Shown here: one piece after another, positions 9,044-18,387 of the stretch
Numbering within the stretch: the stretch's first letter is position 1
How the letters are laid out: the number at the start of each line of letters is the position of its first letter
NCBI GenBank assembly: GCA_001898505.1
Contig: MKTZ01000015.1
Span: 496,001 to 560,000, forward strand
DNA from: Sphingobacteriales bacterium 50-39
GTDB lineage: Bacteria; Bacteroidota; Bacteroidia; Chitinophagales; Chitinophagaceae
Reading direction: 5' to 3'
Length of the DNA: 64,000 nt
Translations under genes and position numbers: made by a program
Notes under the pieces: model-generated
Seen by the model: only the letters and a program-made list of their open reading frames with translations
What the model was told of the DNA's origin: nothing
Database searches by the model: none

Positions 9044-12000
9044 TTAAAAACCTACATTCAGGCGAATGCCATAACTTTTGATGCCAGGGTTATTGAAGTA
9101 ATCCATCCCTTGCGCGTTGGAGGGACCTGCAAGGCTCGTTTCAGGATCCACTCCATCGTATTTCGTCCATGTCTTCAAATTGGTGGCAAACACCGTCAGC
9201 GAAAGGGCCGAGAATTTTATTTTCCGCAGCAAAGGCTTCGGCAGCTCATACGTTAGGCTCAATTGCCGTATCTTAGTGTAGCCGCCGTCCTCGATATCCA
9301 CTTCCTGGCCTCCACCTACACTGTTACCGACACCCTGCCAATAATTTTCATCCAGGACGGTAGCCGTCGTATTGGCGCCGCCCGGACCAGGTTTCTCCAA
9401 CTGGCTGGAGCCAGTACCTTCGAAGTGCACTACGTTACCCGCTGCGTCCAGGTGACCCAGCAAACCAGGAATGACCATGGAAGTTCCTCTGTTCTCCGTC
9501 TCCTTGGCGACACCACGGAATGCCAGCGCTCCACGCGTACCGTTCATGACATTTCCGCCATGCTTCACATTCACTTGCACACTCAGTGTAAGCCCTTTAT
9601 AGCTCAGGTTGCTGATGACAGAACCCAGCCATTTCGGATTGGGGTCGCCTATGACCTGGTTGGGACCAACACCGCCAGACAACGGCTGACCTACTACATT
9701 ATTCAGATCCGCCGCATTATCATTGATCAGCAAAGGACTCTTCAGATTCATCAGCTGCGAGTGAGGGGTCGTGTTCCCGTAAATAACGCCATAGGGCTGC
9801 CCCGGAACAGCATCGATCTCGAACTCACCAGCCCCAAATCCAGCCAGCAACAGCCTGTCCAGACCCGGCGCCAGGGACAACACCTTGTTCCTGTTCATCG
9901 ACCAGTTGAAATTCACGTCCCAACGCAAGCCATACGCAGTCCTCACGGGGTTGGTATTCAAGGTCAGCTCCACCCCCTTGTTCGTCAATGTCGCTGCATT
10001 CAGCAACTGACCCGCGAAACCTGTAGTATAAGAAATAGCAGCCGGTACAATTACATCCGACGATTTGCTGTAATAATACGTGCCGTTGAAAGAGATCCTA
10101 TCCTTATAAAGACCCAAATCGATGCCTCCTTCATAAGACACCGTCTTCTCAGGCTTCAGGTTGGGATTGCCGATCGAGGCAGTGACCGTGCTGATAGCGT
10201 AAGCAGGGATCGATACCCCCGTGTTGACATAGCCATCCGTGTAGGCAAAAGGAGAAGAAAAGGGCGTTGTCAACGCATAGATAGGCGCATCTTTACCGAC
10301 CTGCGCGAAACTGGCTCTTATTTTACCGTAATTAAGAACATGACCTCCCTTCAACGATTCCAGCTCCGTAAACACCCATCCCAAACTCGCCGAAGGATAA
10401 AAGAAAGTATTGTTATTGGCAGGCAATGTGGAGGATTCTTCCTCGCGTCCAGTGACACTCAAATAAACCATGCTGCGCCAGTTCAATTCCAGGTCGCCGT
10501 AATACGCCATCGTTCGTTTCTTCCCGTCGAACTGCGTAGTCACCGGGCTTTGGGCATTAGACACATCGTTGAAATCCGGGACGTTCAGGCCGATGGCCTT
10601 TATCAGGCGATTGTTCGACTTCAGGTCGAAGTAGTTATGACCCAATAACAAAGATGCGCTCAGGTCTCCGAAACTGTGTTTCAGATTGATGGTAAAGTCC
10701 GAGTTATACTGCGCATTATAATAGCTGATCAGGAAAAGAGCGCCGTTATTGGCCTTATAAGGACCCGATTTGGATCCGAACGCACTCTTATCAGCCTGGT
10801 TATAAACATCCGCACCGATGCGGTAGCTGAACCCCAGCCAGTCGTTGGCCTGGAAATTGGCCTGCCCATAGCCGAATACACGGGTCAGGTCCGAGGTAGT
10901 TGGATTATTGTTGACCGTATAATAAGGATTGTCATATTTGCCATATCCCCGGTAGCTCCGCTGTCTTCCGTCAGGGAAAAGATAGGCCGCATTGTTGTTG
11001 GCCGGGTCACTCAACCCATTGGAATTGTCGAAAGTAGGAGTTGTACGGGTAAGCCCCAGCATGATGCCGGAAGTATTGCTCCCCTGCTGGACCTTGTCGT
11101 TGGATGAGCCAATGAAGGTGGCTGCTCCCTGGACAGTGAGCTTGTCGGAAGCTTTCACCTGCCCGCTGATGCTGAACGTGGTCTTGTCATAGCGCGTCTT
11201 GGGAATGATACCTGTCTGGTAAAGATTGCCCACCGACATCCTGTACCCTGCATCCACAGTCCCTCCTGCAATGGCTATATTATTGTCATACGCCATCCCT
11301 GTCTTAAAGAAGTCATAGGGATTATACGGATGCACCGGGATCTTTGCATTCGGACTCGACTTGCCGACAATATTGCCATGTTTGTCCCATTTATTCGTAT
11401 TCGTCCCGTCCCAGAATAATGTATCTATCGCAGCCCCCCAGGAATAAGGCATCCCCGTGGCAGGCCCCAGGTACTCGCCCTGATCCCCCTGTGAAAATTT
11501 GTTCTGCAGCCCGGGCAGCTGCGTATGCCTGTCGAAAGTAACGGAAGAATTGAAAGTGATCTGTGCTCTATGGGCTCCTCCTTTCTTGGTAGTGATAACC
11601 AGGGCGCCGCTGGCAGCCTGGATACCATAAAGAGCCGTCGCCGCAGGCCCTTTCAGCAGTGTAATGGACTCGATGTCGTTCGGGTTGAGGTCGATCCCAC
11701 GATTGGTTGGCTGTGTAGCACCCACCAGGTCCGCTCCCGCACCCCCGGCCTGAAAACCATTGAATTGCGGATCATAGTTGTTGGCCGAGTTGTCGACAGG
11801 CACCCCATCCACCACCATCAGCGGCTGGTTGTTCCCAGTGACGGAAGTCACCCCGCGTAATAAAATAAATGTGCCCGCACCGGGATCACCCGCACTGTTG
11901 ATCACCGTCAGGCCGGAAGCCTTGCCGCTGAGCTCACTCAACGGATTGCTCGTGCCCGTTTTGTTCAGTTCATCGGCGCCGATGGTCTGGGTGGCATATC

Positions 12001-12352
12001 CCAGAGATCTTTTCTCCCTACGGATGCCCAGCGCTGTAACCACCACTTCGGTCATTGCCGTCGTACTTCTGAACAATTGAATGGTTACGTCCGACTGCCC
12101 CCCGATATTGAACTCCCTGGACCCAAAGCCTATCGCTGTGACAACCAATACGCCGTTGGGTGGGGCCATGATCTTGAAACTTCCATCGAGGCCTGCACTC
12201 GTCCCCTTTTTTCCGCCTTTTAAATTGATGGATGCACCCACTAGCGGGTTGCCTGAAGAATCGGTGACTTTTCCCGTCACCTCCCTGTTCTGAGCGTGGC
12301 TCAGAAAGGCAAATGCAGTTAACAGAATGGTTAATACCAGAGATTTTCTCAT
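9044..12352 (-). CDS. SusC/RagA-family TonB-dependent receptor (second pair)
   Basis: 1102 residues. Signal peptide ending LSHAQ, carboxypeptidase-regulatory-like domain (about 22-105), TonB-box-like EVVVTALGIRREKRSL, plug (LMVVDGVPVDNSANNY, LKGPAATALYGIQAASGA) and beta-barrel ending GIRLNVGF. It is about 70 residues longer than the first SusC, with the excess in the barrel loops. It is the first gene of a susC-susD operon that converges on the other pair. No regulator of the ECF sigma/anti-sigma type, often found with SusCD, lies beside either pair. Confidence 0.93.
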   Translation of the reverse strand: MRKSLVLTILLTAFAFLSHAQNREVTGKVTDSSGNPLVGASINLKGGKKGTSAGLDGSFKIMAPPNGVLVVTAIGFGSREFNIGGQSDVTIQLFRSTTAMTEVVVTALGIRREKRSLGYATQTIGADELNKTGTSNPLSELSGKASGLTVINSAGDPGAGTFILLRGVTSVTGNNQPLMVVDGVPVDNSANNYDPQFNGFQAGGAGADLVGATQPTNRGIDLNPNDIESITLLKGPAATALYGIQAASGALVITTKKGGAHRAQITFNSSVTFDRHTQLPGLQNKFSQGDQGEYLGPATGMPYSWGAAIDTLFWDGTNTNKWDKHGNIVGKSSPNAKIPVHPYNPYDFFKTGMAYDNNIAIAGGTVDAGYRMSVGNLYQTGIIPKTRYDKTTFSISGQVKASDKLTVQGAATFIGSSNDKVQQGSNTSGIMLGLTRTTPTFDNSNGLSDPANNNAAYLFPDGRQRSYRGYGKYDNPYYTVNNNPTTSDLTRVFGYGQANFQANDWLGFSYRIGADVYNQADKSAFGSKSGPYKANNGALFLISYYNAQYNSDFTINLKHSFGDLSASLLLGHNYFDLKSNNRLIKAIGLNVPDFNDVSNAQSPVTTQFDGKKRTMAYYGDLELNWRSMVYLSVTGREEESSTLPANNNTFFYPSASLGWVFTELESLKGGHVLNYGKIRASFAQVGKDAPIYALTTPFSSPFAYTDGYVNTGVSIPAYAISTVTASIGNPNLKPEKTVSYEGGIDLGLYKDRISFNGTYYYSKSSDVIVPAAISYTTGFAGQLLNAATLTNKGVELTLNTNPVRTAYGLRWDVNFNWSMNRNKVLSLAPGLDRLLLAGFGAGEFEIDAVPGQPYGVIYGNTTPHSQLMNLKSPLLINDNAADLNNVVGQPLSGGVGPNQVIGDPNPKWLGSVISNLSYKGLTLSVQVNVKHGGNVMNGTRGALAFRGVAKETENRGTSMVIPGLLGHLDAAGNVVHFEGTGSSQLEKPGPGGANTTATVLDENYWQGVGNSVGGGQEVDIEDGGYTKIRQLSLTYELPKPLLRKIKFSALSLTVFATNLKTWTKYDGVDPETSLAGPSNAQGMDYFNNPGIKSYGIRLNVGF

Positions 12353-12650
12353 TTTTCTGTCTTTTTTGGTTAATGTTGTGTGATACTCAACAGCCGTTTA
12401 ACAGCGTATTACCGCCGTTGGTAAGGCCATATAGAACAGACAAAAATTTTAACTTTTATGTGGCGCGCGAAACACCTCTCATGTCCGAAGACGGAAAATC
12501 AGCTACCGAAGCCTGAAAAATCGATCCTGAAGGAATAGATAAATGTTAAAATCCGGGGAGATTGGGCCTGTTTTTAGCCGGTCTTGAGGATAAATTAATG
12601 ATGCTCGATGCAACGATTGTTGCGGAGGATACAAGCGTTCATGTTACCAC

Positions 12651-12683
12651 AAAAAAAAAGAGCAGGTGGTAGAAACCACCTGC
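12651..12683 (-). terminator. Rho-independent terminator reading leftward
   Basis: A perfect 9-bp stem GCAGGTGGT/ACCACCTGC with an AGAA loop (12662-12683) is preceded on the plus strand by a run of nine A (12651-12659). On the minus strand this is a stem followed by a T tract, so it stops leftward transcripts. The gene to the right at 13129 is on the plus strand, so this terminator must serve some other minus-strand transcript. Confidence 0.7.
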
Positions 12684-12860
12684 GAGTCACATGAGAAAAC
12701 TTCTATCGGCAACTCTAATACTCCGAGGAAGTTGCCTTTTAGAAAAATTTATTCCCTCGGAAGAAGTTGAGTGTATATCTTACATCGGAGCGCATACCTC
12801 CGGCTCTTCATTGCATAGTCAGAGATCAAAATAAACACTTATTATTCTTGTTATGGACGG
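12651..12860 (-). ncRNA. Candidate structured small RNA (or leader of a tiny peptide)
   Basis: No gene of ordinary size fills 12353-13128. Within it, the minus strand from about 12860 to the terminator at 12651 has nested inverted repeats: CGGAG/CTCCG at 12786-12802, CCGAGG/CCTCGG at 12723-12760 and GGCAACT/AGTTGCC at 12708-12736. The last two overlap and so are mutually exclusive. A 20-codon minus-strand ORF, starting MKSRRYALRCK, lies inside. The 5' end is uncertain; a TATTTTG element near 12828 is one base short of the Bacteroidota -7 motif. The rest of the gap (12353-12650, 12861-13128) shows nothing I can name. Confidence 0.3.
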
Positions 12861-13128
12861 AATATGACCGAAGGCGGTTATTAGACTACTAAAAGGTCCA
12901 TTTGACCTGCCGAATGGTAAACTGTTTCGACCATAAAGGCCCATGATCCATCCAGTCGATACCGGTCTTTATCAAAAAAATGCCGCTTTTGCAATAAATT
13001 AACTTTTCTATTACAGGGTAAATGAGAATCTTCCGTTATCGTTATTCTACTACTACACTAGGCTTTCCAGCTTCCCAACAAACCATTTTTTTATTACGTA
13101 AGGCATAAACAGGCCCTAACCCACTGCT

Positions 13129-14163
13129 ATGGATAATAAAAATGCTTTTAACGACAGGATGGTCAAACTCATCGGCATACCTGTATTAGGGCTTTTTATT
13201 CCCAATATCTCCGGCTTGATCACCAATCATCTGTATAGCTATCCCTGGCTCCTTGTCCACTATGCTTATTTTACGTTCCTTTCCTTTACCATTTGGCAGG
13301 GCAATGTCTGGCTCATGCACTTTATCCGGAAAAAATACATATGGTCCTTCCAACAATACCATAAGATCATCGTATCCCTGTTTTTGGTCAATATCGTCTA
13401 CTCCGGAGCCATCTCCCTCCTCCTGCTCACCATCTGGAAGACATTCTCCCGCGAGCCGGCGGGCCACGAAGGACCCATGATCAACGCCATGCTGATCATT
13501 ATCATCGCCGCCTGCTTCATCACCAACATATATGAGATCATCTTCCTCAACAGGGAAAGAGAGGACAGCCGCAGCACCGTCGAGCAGTTGAATATCGCCA
13601 AGGCCCAGGCCGAACTGGAAGCCTTGAAGAACCAGATAGATCCTCACTTCATTTTCAACTCTCTGAACACACTCTCCTTTCTCATCACCCGCGATCCGCA
13701 GAATGCCCGACTATATAATGATACGCTGGCCAAGGTCTATAGATATATCCTCAGCAACAAGGAAAAAGACCTCGTCCTGCTGAAAGAAGAGATCGAATTT
13801 ATCAGCAACTACTTTTACCTCCTCAAGATCCGCTTCGGCGAGGCCATTAACATGATCATCGAGATCACCGACCTCGCTTCCGAGGACTTCCTTATACCAC
13901 CCATCTCTATGCAGGCCCTTGTGGAAAATGCCATCAAGCATAATGAATTCAATGATAAAATACCCCTATTCATCAACGTATCCATCAGCGCCAATTATGC
14001 TATCGTGAAGAATGTGATCAATCCCAGGACCTATGCCGCTCCAACATCCCGCATCGGGTTGGGTAACCTGGACAATCGGTATAAGCTTATTACCAAACGA
14101 AATATCATCATTGAAAATAATTTCAAAACTTTCACGGTAAAACTGCCGATTATCAAATTTTAG
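13129..14163 (+). CDS. LytS/YehU-type sensor histidine kinase
   Basis: 344 residues. Four predicted membrane segments fall in residues about 12-140, followed by a coiled linker and a His_kinase domain whose phospho-acceptor motif DPHFIFNSLNTL (His near 173) is intact. The N box reads ALVENAIKHN, also intact. The C-terminal ATPase is short, with SRIGLGNLDNRYKLI as the Gly-rich loop. The LytTR response regulator 266 bp downstream in the same orientation is the expected partner. The ligand is unknown. Unlike the homologue at 1612-2706, all catalytic motifs are present. Confidence 0.9.
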   Translation: MDNKNAFNDRMVKLIGIPVLGLFIPNISGLITNHLYSYPWLLVHYAYFTFLSFTIWQGNVWLMHFIRKKYIWSFQQYHKIIVSLFLVNIVYSGAISLLLLTIWKTFSREPAGHEGPMINAMLIIIIAACFITNIYEIIFLNREREDSRSTVEQLNIAKAQAELEALKNQIDPHFIFNSLNTLSFLITRDPQNARLYNDTLAKVYRYILSNKEKDLVLLKEEIEFISNYFYLLKIRFGEAINMIIEITDLASEDFLIPPISMQALVENAIKHNEFNDKIPLFINVSISANYAIVKNVINPRTYAAPTSRIGLGNLDNRYKLITKRNIIIENNFKTFTVKLPIIKF

Positions 14164-14349
14164 AAGGCTATGCAACGTTTTGCCGGACCCATGCAACATA
14201 GTGCAGGATCCGTGCCGCACATTTTCGAACCGTATGCAATTATAGGACCAGCGTAACATTTCACAGGACCAGTGCATTGTTTTTGTGGACCAGTGGCAGT
14301 TATTAAAGTATCATCGCATTGATTCACTACCCTTTGCAACATTATGGCG
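14164..14349. repeat. Degenerate 21-bp tandem repeat between lytS and lytTR genes
   Basis: Units begin at 14164, 14185, 14206, 14227, 14245, 14266, 14287, 14308 and 14329. All are 21 bp except the fourth, which is 18. The consensus is roughly GGACCnnTGCAnnnTTTTn. The array starts right at the stop codon of the kinase gene and ends 80 bp before the regulator start. Because every unit is a multiple of three, a minus-strand frame stays open for 77 codons (14393-14160) and reads as heptads of the form C-x-x-G-P-x-x. Either an operator array or a coding repeat would explain the spacing. Confidence 0.75.
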
Positions 14350-14429
14350 AAAAGCGCGATTTTATATATAAGCGGTAATGAAAAGGACTTCAAACAATAT
14401 TAATTTTACAACGTCTAAAACCGAGTCAC

Positions 14430-15185
14430 ATGAAAGTGCTTATTGTAGAAGATGAGCGACCCGCTTTTGAGAACATGGTAGAAGAGTTGCAAGCCATAGA
14501 TGAGAGCATTCACGTAATGGCAGGCTGTACGAGCGTTGATGAGACCGTACGGTGGTTGAACAAAAATCCACAACCCGACCTGATCCTTATGGACATCCAG
14601 CTTTCAGACGGACTGTCCTTTAATATTTTCAAAGCCTGTCCGATCACCTGCCCCGTCATTTTTACCACCGCATACGACAAGTATCTTGCGCAGGCATTCG
14701 AATATTGCAGCATCGACTATCTGTTAAAGCCCATCAGCCAGGACAAGTTGAAGAACGCCATCCGGAAATACAAGAACCTCCGGAGTCACTTCACCAACAA
14801 TCATAATAACCTCAACGAATACCTGAATACGCACGACAAGAAGCGATCCAGGATCCTTGTCAAAAAGGGCATGGAGTTCCAGACAGTACGCGTGGAGGAT
14901 ACAGGCTACTTCTTCACAGAACACAAACTCGTATTTCTTGTAGATAAAGAGGGCAAGAAATATATGGCCGAAAAGAATAATCTCAGCGAGCTCGAAGAAG
15001 AGCTGGACAGGAATGTTTTTTACAGGGCCAACAGGAAGTATATTATCAACGCCAATTATGTCAAACGCTTCAAACCCCTGGAGAGAAGCAAGATCAGTGT
15101 TGAGCTGACACTGCCTGTCAGTGAAGAGATCATCATAAGTCAGGAGAACTCCGCCGGCTTCAAGAAATGGATCGGTGAAATATGA
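14430..15185 (+). CDS. LytTR-family response regulator
   Basis: 251 residues. The receiver domain (about 1-118) has acidic residues at the start (IVEDERPAF), the phospho-acceptor Asp in PDLILMDIQLSDG and the conserved Lys in YLLKPISQDKL. A LytTR DNA-binding domain (about 145-250) follows, with FFTEHKLVFLV and YRANRKYIINANYV as landmarks. It is expected to be phosphorylated by the kinase encoded just upstream. The 21-bp repeat array immediately upstream is a possible autoregulatory site. Confidence 0.92.
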   Translation: MKVLIVEDERPAFENMVEELQAIDESIHVMAGCTSVDETVRWLNKNPQPDLILMDIQLSDGLSFNIFKACPITCPVIFTTAYDKYLAQAFEYCSIDYLLKPISQDKLKNAIRKYKNLRSHFTNNHNNLNEYLNTHDKKRSRILVKKGMEFQTVRVEDTGYFFTEHKLVFLVDKEGKKYMAEKNNLSELEEELDRNVFYRANRKYIINANYVKRFKPLERSKISVELTLPVSEEIIISQENSAGFKKWIGEI

Positions 15186-15208
15186 TATTTCGGCGGACCC
15201 GTGGTCCG

Positions 15209-16549
15209 CTAGAACTGCATCAGGAACGAGCTCCCCTCCCCCTCTATCGACTGCACCTGTATATTCCCTTTATGCAGCAGCATGATCTGTTTGCAGAGGC
15301 TCAACCCGATGCCGCTGCCCGTCTTCTTCGTACTGAAGAAAGGTATAAAGATATTATCCATCACCTCCGGCGACATACCCGTCCCATTGTCCCCCACCTT
15401 GATCAGGGGCCGGCCATTATAAGTAGTCCCCAACAAGGTGATCGTCGGCTCCGTACTATCCTTTACGGCTTCGACGGCATTCACCACCAGATTGATCAGC
15501 ACCTGTTCGATCAGGCTTACGTCCGCATCCAACGTCATATCAGGGTCCTTCAAAATGATCTCCATCTCGATCCCTTTCTGCGCGAAAGTAGGCTCCATCA
15601 ACACATGCAGGTTCTCAAAAAGGTCCCGCACAAATATTTTCGTGAGGTTGAGGGTGGTGATCTTGTTCAGGCTCCGGTAGGTCTCCGCAAACTTCAGCAG
15701 CCCCTCGCTCCTCCGGCGTATCGTTCCTACGCCTATCTGCAGGTCCTCCAAAGCGCCCGGCTGTCCATCCAGCAATGCCGCAGACGCCTGCAGCCGGTGC
15801 GACAAGGTCTCCGCCAGCGAGGCAATAGGCGCTACCGAATTCATGATCTCATGCGTCATCACACTGAGCAGCTTTTTCCAGGACTTCGCTTCCTGTTCAT
15901 CCAACGCCTCGTTCACATCCTGGAAAGCGATGAGCTTGTATATCTTCCCATCCGTCTGGAATGCGGTGGCAGCCATCAAGGTCTTGAAGCTGTTGCCGTC
16001 CTTGGTAAGGGTTACCACCTTATTCTCCCCCGGCCGGAGGTTCAGTATCTCCTGGTAGAGATTCACATCCCTTCGCTCCAACGAATGAATGGTCTTGAGA
16101 TACGGGATCCCCAGCATACTCTTGAACGCCTCGTTCATCCAGCTGATGTCCCCACTCTTATGCTCATAGGACAAGATACCCGTATTCACCAGTTCCAGTA
16201 TCTTCTGCAAATACTGATACTGTGTCTCCCGTTCGCGACTGATATGTTTGAATGTCGTGTTGATCTCGTTGAATCCCTGCCGCAGGGACTGCAGCTCCAC
16301 GGGCGCCTGTTTTACATCAAAATAGCGCGAAAAATCCCTGTAATGAATGGACTCCACGAACTGCTCCACTTCCATCTGCGCCTTGCGGTGAAAATTGTAA
16401 AAATCCACCAGCTGGAAAATGATCACAGGCACCAGCGCCGAGAGGAACTCATACCGGCCCTTTACCATGAGGAAGCTGGCCCCCGACAGGGTAATAAACA
16501 TAAGCAGCACCCTTATGAGGATCCGTTCCTGGTATCTCTTGAATATCAT
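15209..16549 (-). CDS. NtrB-like membrane sensor histidine kinase with PAS domain
   Basis: 446 residues. Two membrane segments (about 10-60), a HAMP-like linker, a PAS domain (about 120-215) and a HisKA-type dimerisation domain with the phospho-acceptor in SVMTHEIMNSVAPI (His near 233). The ATPase has the N box LVVNAVEAV and Gly boxes VGDNGTGM and GSGIGLSLCKQI. It follows the sigma54-type regulator gene after 53 bp in the same orientation, so kinase and regulator form one operon, divergent from the transporter. The stimulus is unknown; a cell-envelope signal would suit the neighbourhood. Confidence 0.9.
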   Translation of the reverse strand: MIFKRYQERILIRVLLMFITLSGASFLMVKGRYEFLSALVPVIIFQLVDFYNFHRKAQMEVEQFVESIHYRDFSRYFDVKQAPVELQSLRQGFNEINTTFKHISRERETQYQYLQKILELVNTGILSYEHKSGDISWMNEAFKSMLGIPYLKTIHSLERRDVNLYQEILNLRPGENKVVTLTKDGNSFKTLMAATAFQTDGKIYKLIAFQDVNEALDEQEAKSWKKLLSVMTHEIMNSVAPIASLAETLSHRLQASAALLDGQPGALEDLQIGVGTIRRRSEGLLKFAETYRSLNKITTLNLTKIFVRDLFENLHVLMEPTFAQKGIEMEIILKDPDMTLDADVSLIEQVLINLVVNAVEAVKDSTEPTITLLGTTYNGRPLIKVGDNGTGMSPEVMDNIFIPFFSTKKTGSGIGLSLCKQIMLLHKGNIQVQSIEGEGSSFLMQF

Positions 16550-16602
16550 AATAATTGCTTGAGGCCCCCTGTCGTGCCATTCTCATGTGTCGGGGGCAAT
16601 GC

Positions 16603-17970
16603 CTAAATATCGTATTTGCTCAGACGTCTGTACAAAGCCGTCCTTGTTAAACCCAGCTCCTTGGCAGCCTTTGAAATATTGCCATTGTGCTTCTCGATGA
16701 CTTTTAGAATGGCATTCTTTTCGATGGTGCTGAGCTTGAGCTCCTGCGGTTCATCCGCCGCCTGCGGCCGGCCCGATTCGATGGGGGAGAAGATAAGGTC
16801 CTTGGCCTGCAGCACATCGCTGTCAGCCATGATCACCGCCCGCTCGATCGTATATTGCAGTTCCCGGACATTACCAGGATAGTGATAGCTCTTCAGCTTC
16901 TCGATCGCCTTTGCATCGAAGTCCAGCGACGGCTTCATATACTTCGAGGTATAGTTCCGTGCAAAATGTCTTGCCAGCAAGGCAATATCCTCCTCCCGCC
17001 GCCGCAGAGGCGGTACCATGATCTCCACCGTATTGATACGATAGATCAGGTCCTTCCGGAACCTGCTCTCGTTCGCCAGCTCGGTCAACGGCACATTCGT
17101 AGCGCAGATGAGACGTATATCTATCGGCGTAGGCTGATTGGAACCCAGACGGGTGACCAACCTGTTCTGCAGGACACTCAACAGCTTGGCCTGTTGATGT
17201 AATGATATATTTCCTATTTCATCCAGGAAAAGCGTCCCGCCATTACCCGCTTCAAAACGTCCCATACGATCTTCGCGTGCGTCCGTAAAGGCGCCTTTCT
17301 TGTGTCCGAACAGCTCGCTCTCGAACAGGCTCTCGGTCAAGGCGCCCACATCCACCTTGATATACGGCTTCTCTGCCCGCAGCGAATGCTGGTGGATCGC
17401 CTTTGCGATCAGGTCCTTGCCGGTGCCGTTCTCTCCCAGGATCAGGATATTGGCATCGGTGGGCGCTATCTTTTCCACCTTGAAAAAAATATCCTGCATC
17501 ACCTCCGACTCACCCAGCAACTCCGATCCGATGACCGATTCGCCAGACGCGGAATATCCGGTGCCCGCCTTCTTATTGTCATTCTTTTTGAGCGCCTCCT
17601 TGATGGTAATGATCAGCCGCTCGTTATGCCAGGGCTTGACAACAAAATCCGCCGCCCCCTCCTTTAAACAACGTACAGCCAGATCGATGTCCCCATACGC
17701 CGTGATCATGATCACCGCCGCATCAGCTGCAAACTCGGTCTTGATCTTACGCAGCCAGAAAAGTCCCTCATTCCCCGTATTGATACTGCTATTAAAATTC
17801 ATATCCAGCAGGATCAGGTCAAATTTCTTTTTGGACAAAAGGGACCGGATATTCTCCGGGTTCTTCTCCGTGACCACTTCAGCTGCCTCTGTCTTTAATA
17901 GTAACCTAACGGCAGTAAGTACATCCGGATCGTCATCTACTGCCAATATGGTAGCATTCTTTAAGTTCAT
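16603..17970 (-). CDS. NtrC-family sigma54-dependent response regulator
   Basis: 455 residues from the ATG at 17970. An in-frame ATG at 18018 would add 16 residues not shared by the family. Receiver domain with ILAVDDDPD and the acceptor Asp in LILLDMNF; AAA+ domain with Walker A GENGTGKD, the sigma54-contact loop GAFTDA and Walker B GGTLFLDEIGN; C-terminal Fis-type helix-turn-helix (NISKAAKELGLTRTALYRRL). It activates RNA polymerase carrying sigma54 from enhancer-like sites. It is divergent from the membrane-fusion-protein gene. Palindromic sites in the shared intergenic region, and a second copy far downstream at 42396, are probable targets (inference). Confidence 0.93.
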   Translation of the reverse strand: MNLKNATILAVDDDPDVLTAVRLLLKTEAAEVVTEKNPENIRSLLSKKKFDLILLDMNFNSSINTGNEGLFWLRKIKTEFAADAAVIMITAYGDIDLAVRCLKEGAADFVVKPWHNERLIITIKEALKKNDNKKAGTGYSASGESVIGSELLGESEVMQDIFFKVEKIAPTDANILILGENGTGKDLIAKAIHQHSLRAEKPYIKVDVGALTESLFESELFGHKKGAFTDAREDRMGRFEAGNGGTLFLDEIGNISLHQQAKLLSVLQNRLVTRLGSNQPTPIDIRLICATNVPLTELANESRFRKDLIYRINTVEIMVPPLRRREEDIALLARHFARNYTSKYMKPSLDFDAKAIEKLKSYHYPGNVRELQYTIERAVIMADSDVLQAKDLIFSPIESGRPQAADEPQELKLSTIEKNAILKVIEKHNGNISKAAKELGLTRTALYRRLSKYDI

Positions 17971-18092
17971 AAGATTCGTCTGTGAAAATGTTTTGAAAAT
18001 GATGCAACAGGCGGACACATTCGGCGTCCTTTTACTTCAGCGATTCCGTGCTAATTCCTATTAGCAATGATAAGCTAAAAACCTACGCGAAC

Positions 18093-18109
18093 GTACACTA
18101 CAAGTATAC
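18093..18109. promoter_or_regulatory. Imperfect palindrome in the divergent regulator/transporter gap
   Basis: GTACACTACAAGTATAC is an imperfect inverted repeat sharing the half-site CGTACACT with the stronger site at 18163-18197. It may be a second binding site for the adjacent NtrC-family protein or serve its own promoter. Confidence 0.35.
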
Positions 18110-18162
18110 CCTAAATGTAACTATATGAAAATTAGCTCTTTACATAAACCCATTCTGAAACT

Positions 18163-18197
18163 AAAGTGTATCAAAACCGTACACTTCCTGTATCGAA
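18163..18197. promoter_or_regulatory. Candidate enhancer site, copy 1 (upstream of transporter locus)
   Basis: AAGTGTA and TACACTT form perfect 7-bp arms around 9 bp (18164-18186). TGTATC also occurs as a direct repeat 22 bp apart (18167 and 18189). The block AAAGTGTATC-N4-CCG-N-ACA-N-TTCCTGTATC recurs at 42396 in front of the second ATPase gene. Position and symmetry fit an upstream activating sequence for the sigma54-type regulator encoded next door. Confidence 0.6.
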
Positions 18198-18257
18198 AGT
18201 GAACTATAAAGCGGTCTAATCCAGGCTAACAGTCTGTAAATCATAGGTGTTTCATTT

Positions 18258-18272
18258 CTGGCATGTGTTTGC
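18258..18272 (+). promoter_or_regulatory. Sigma54-like promoter element, copy 1
   Basis: CTGGCATGTGTTTGC resembles the -24/-12 consensus TGGCACGN4TTGC but has nine rather than ten bases between GG and GC. The same CTGGCATGTnnTTG, with the same spacing, occurs at 42491, exactly 95 bp after the second copy of the upstream site, just as here. A similar CTGGCATTTCTATGC lies at 18313-18327. Downstream is the membrane-fusion-protein gene at 18388. Confidence 0.45.
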
Positions 18273-18387
18273 TATGTACCTGATAAGAATTTTCTCATGT
18301 GTAGTAGACCTCCTGGCATTTCTATGCTGGGTGGCTTTTTTAAAAACGAAGTAGTAAAAACGAGACTTAAAATTTAAATTTCTTATC

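Noticed and set aside
13966-14393. Two minus-strand ORFs of 77 and 103 codons overlapping the 21-bp repeat array
   Set aside because: The longer one overlaps the kinase gene extensively; the 77-codon one may be a by-product of repeat units that are multiples of three. Kept only as an alternative under the array finding, not called as a gene.
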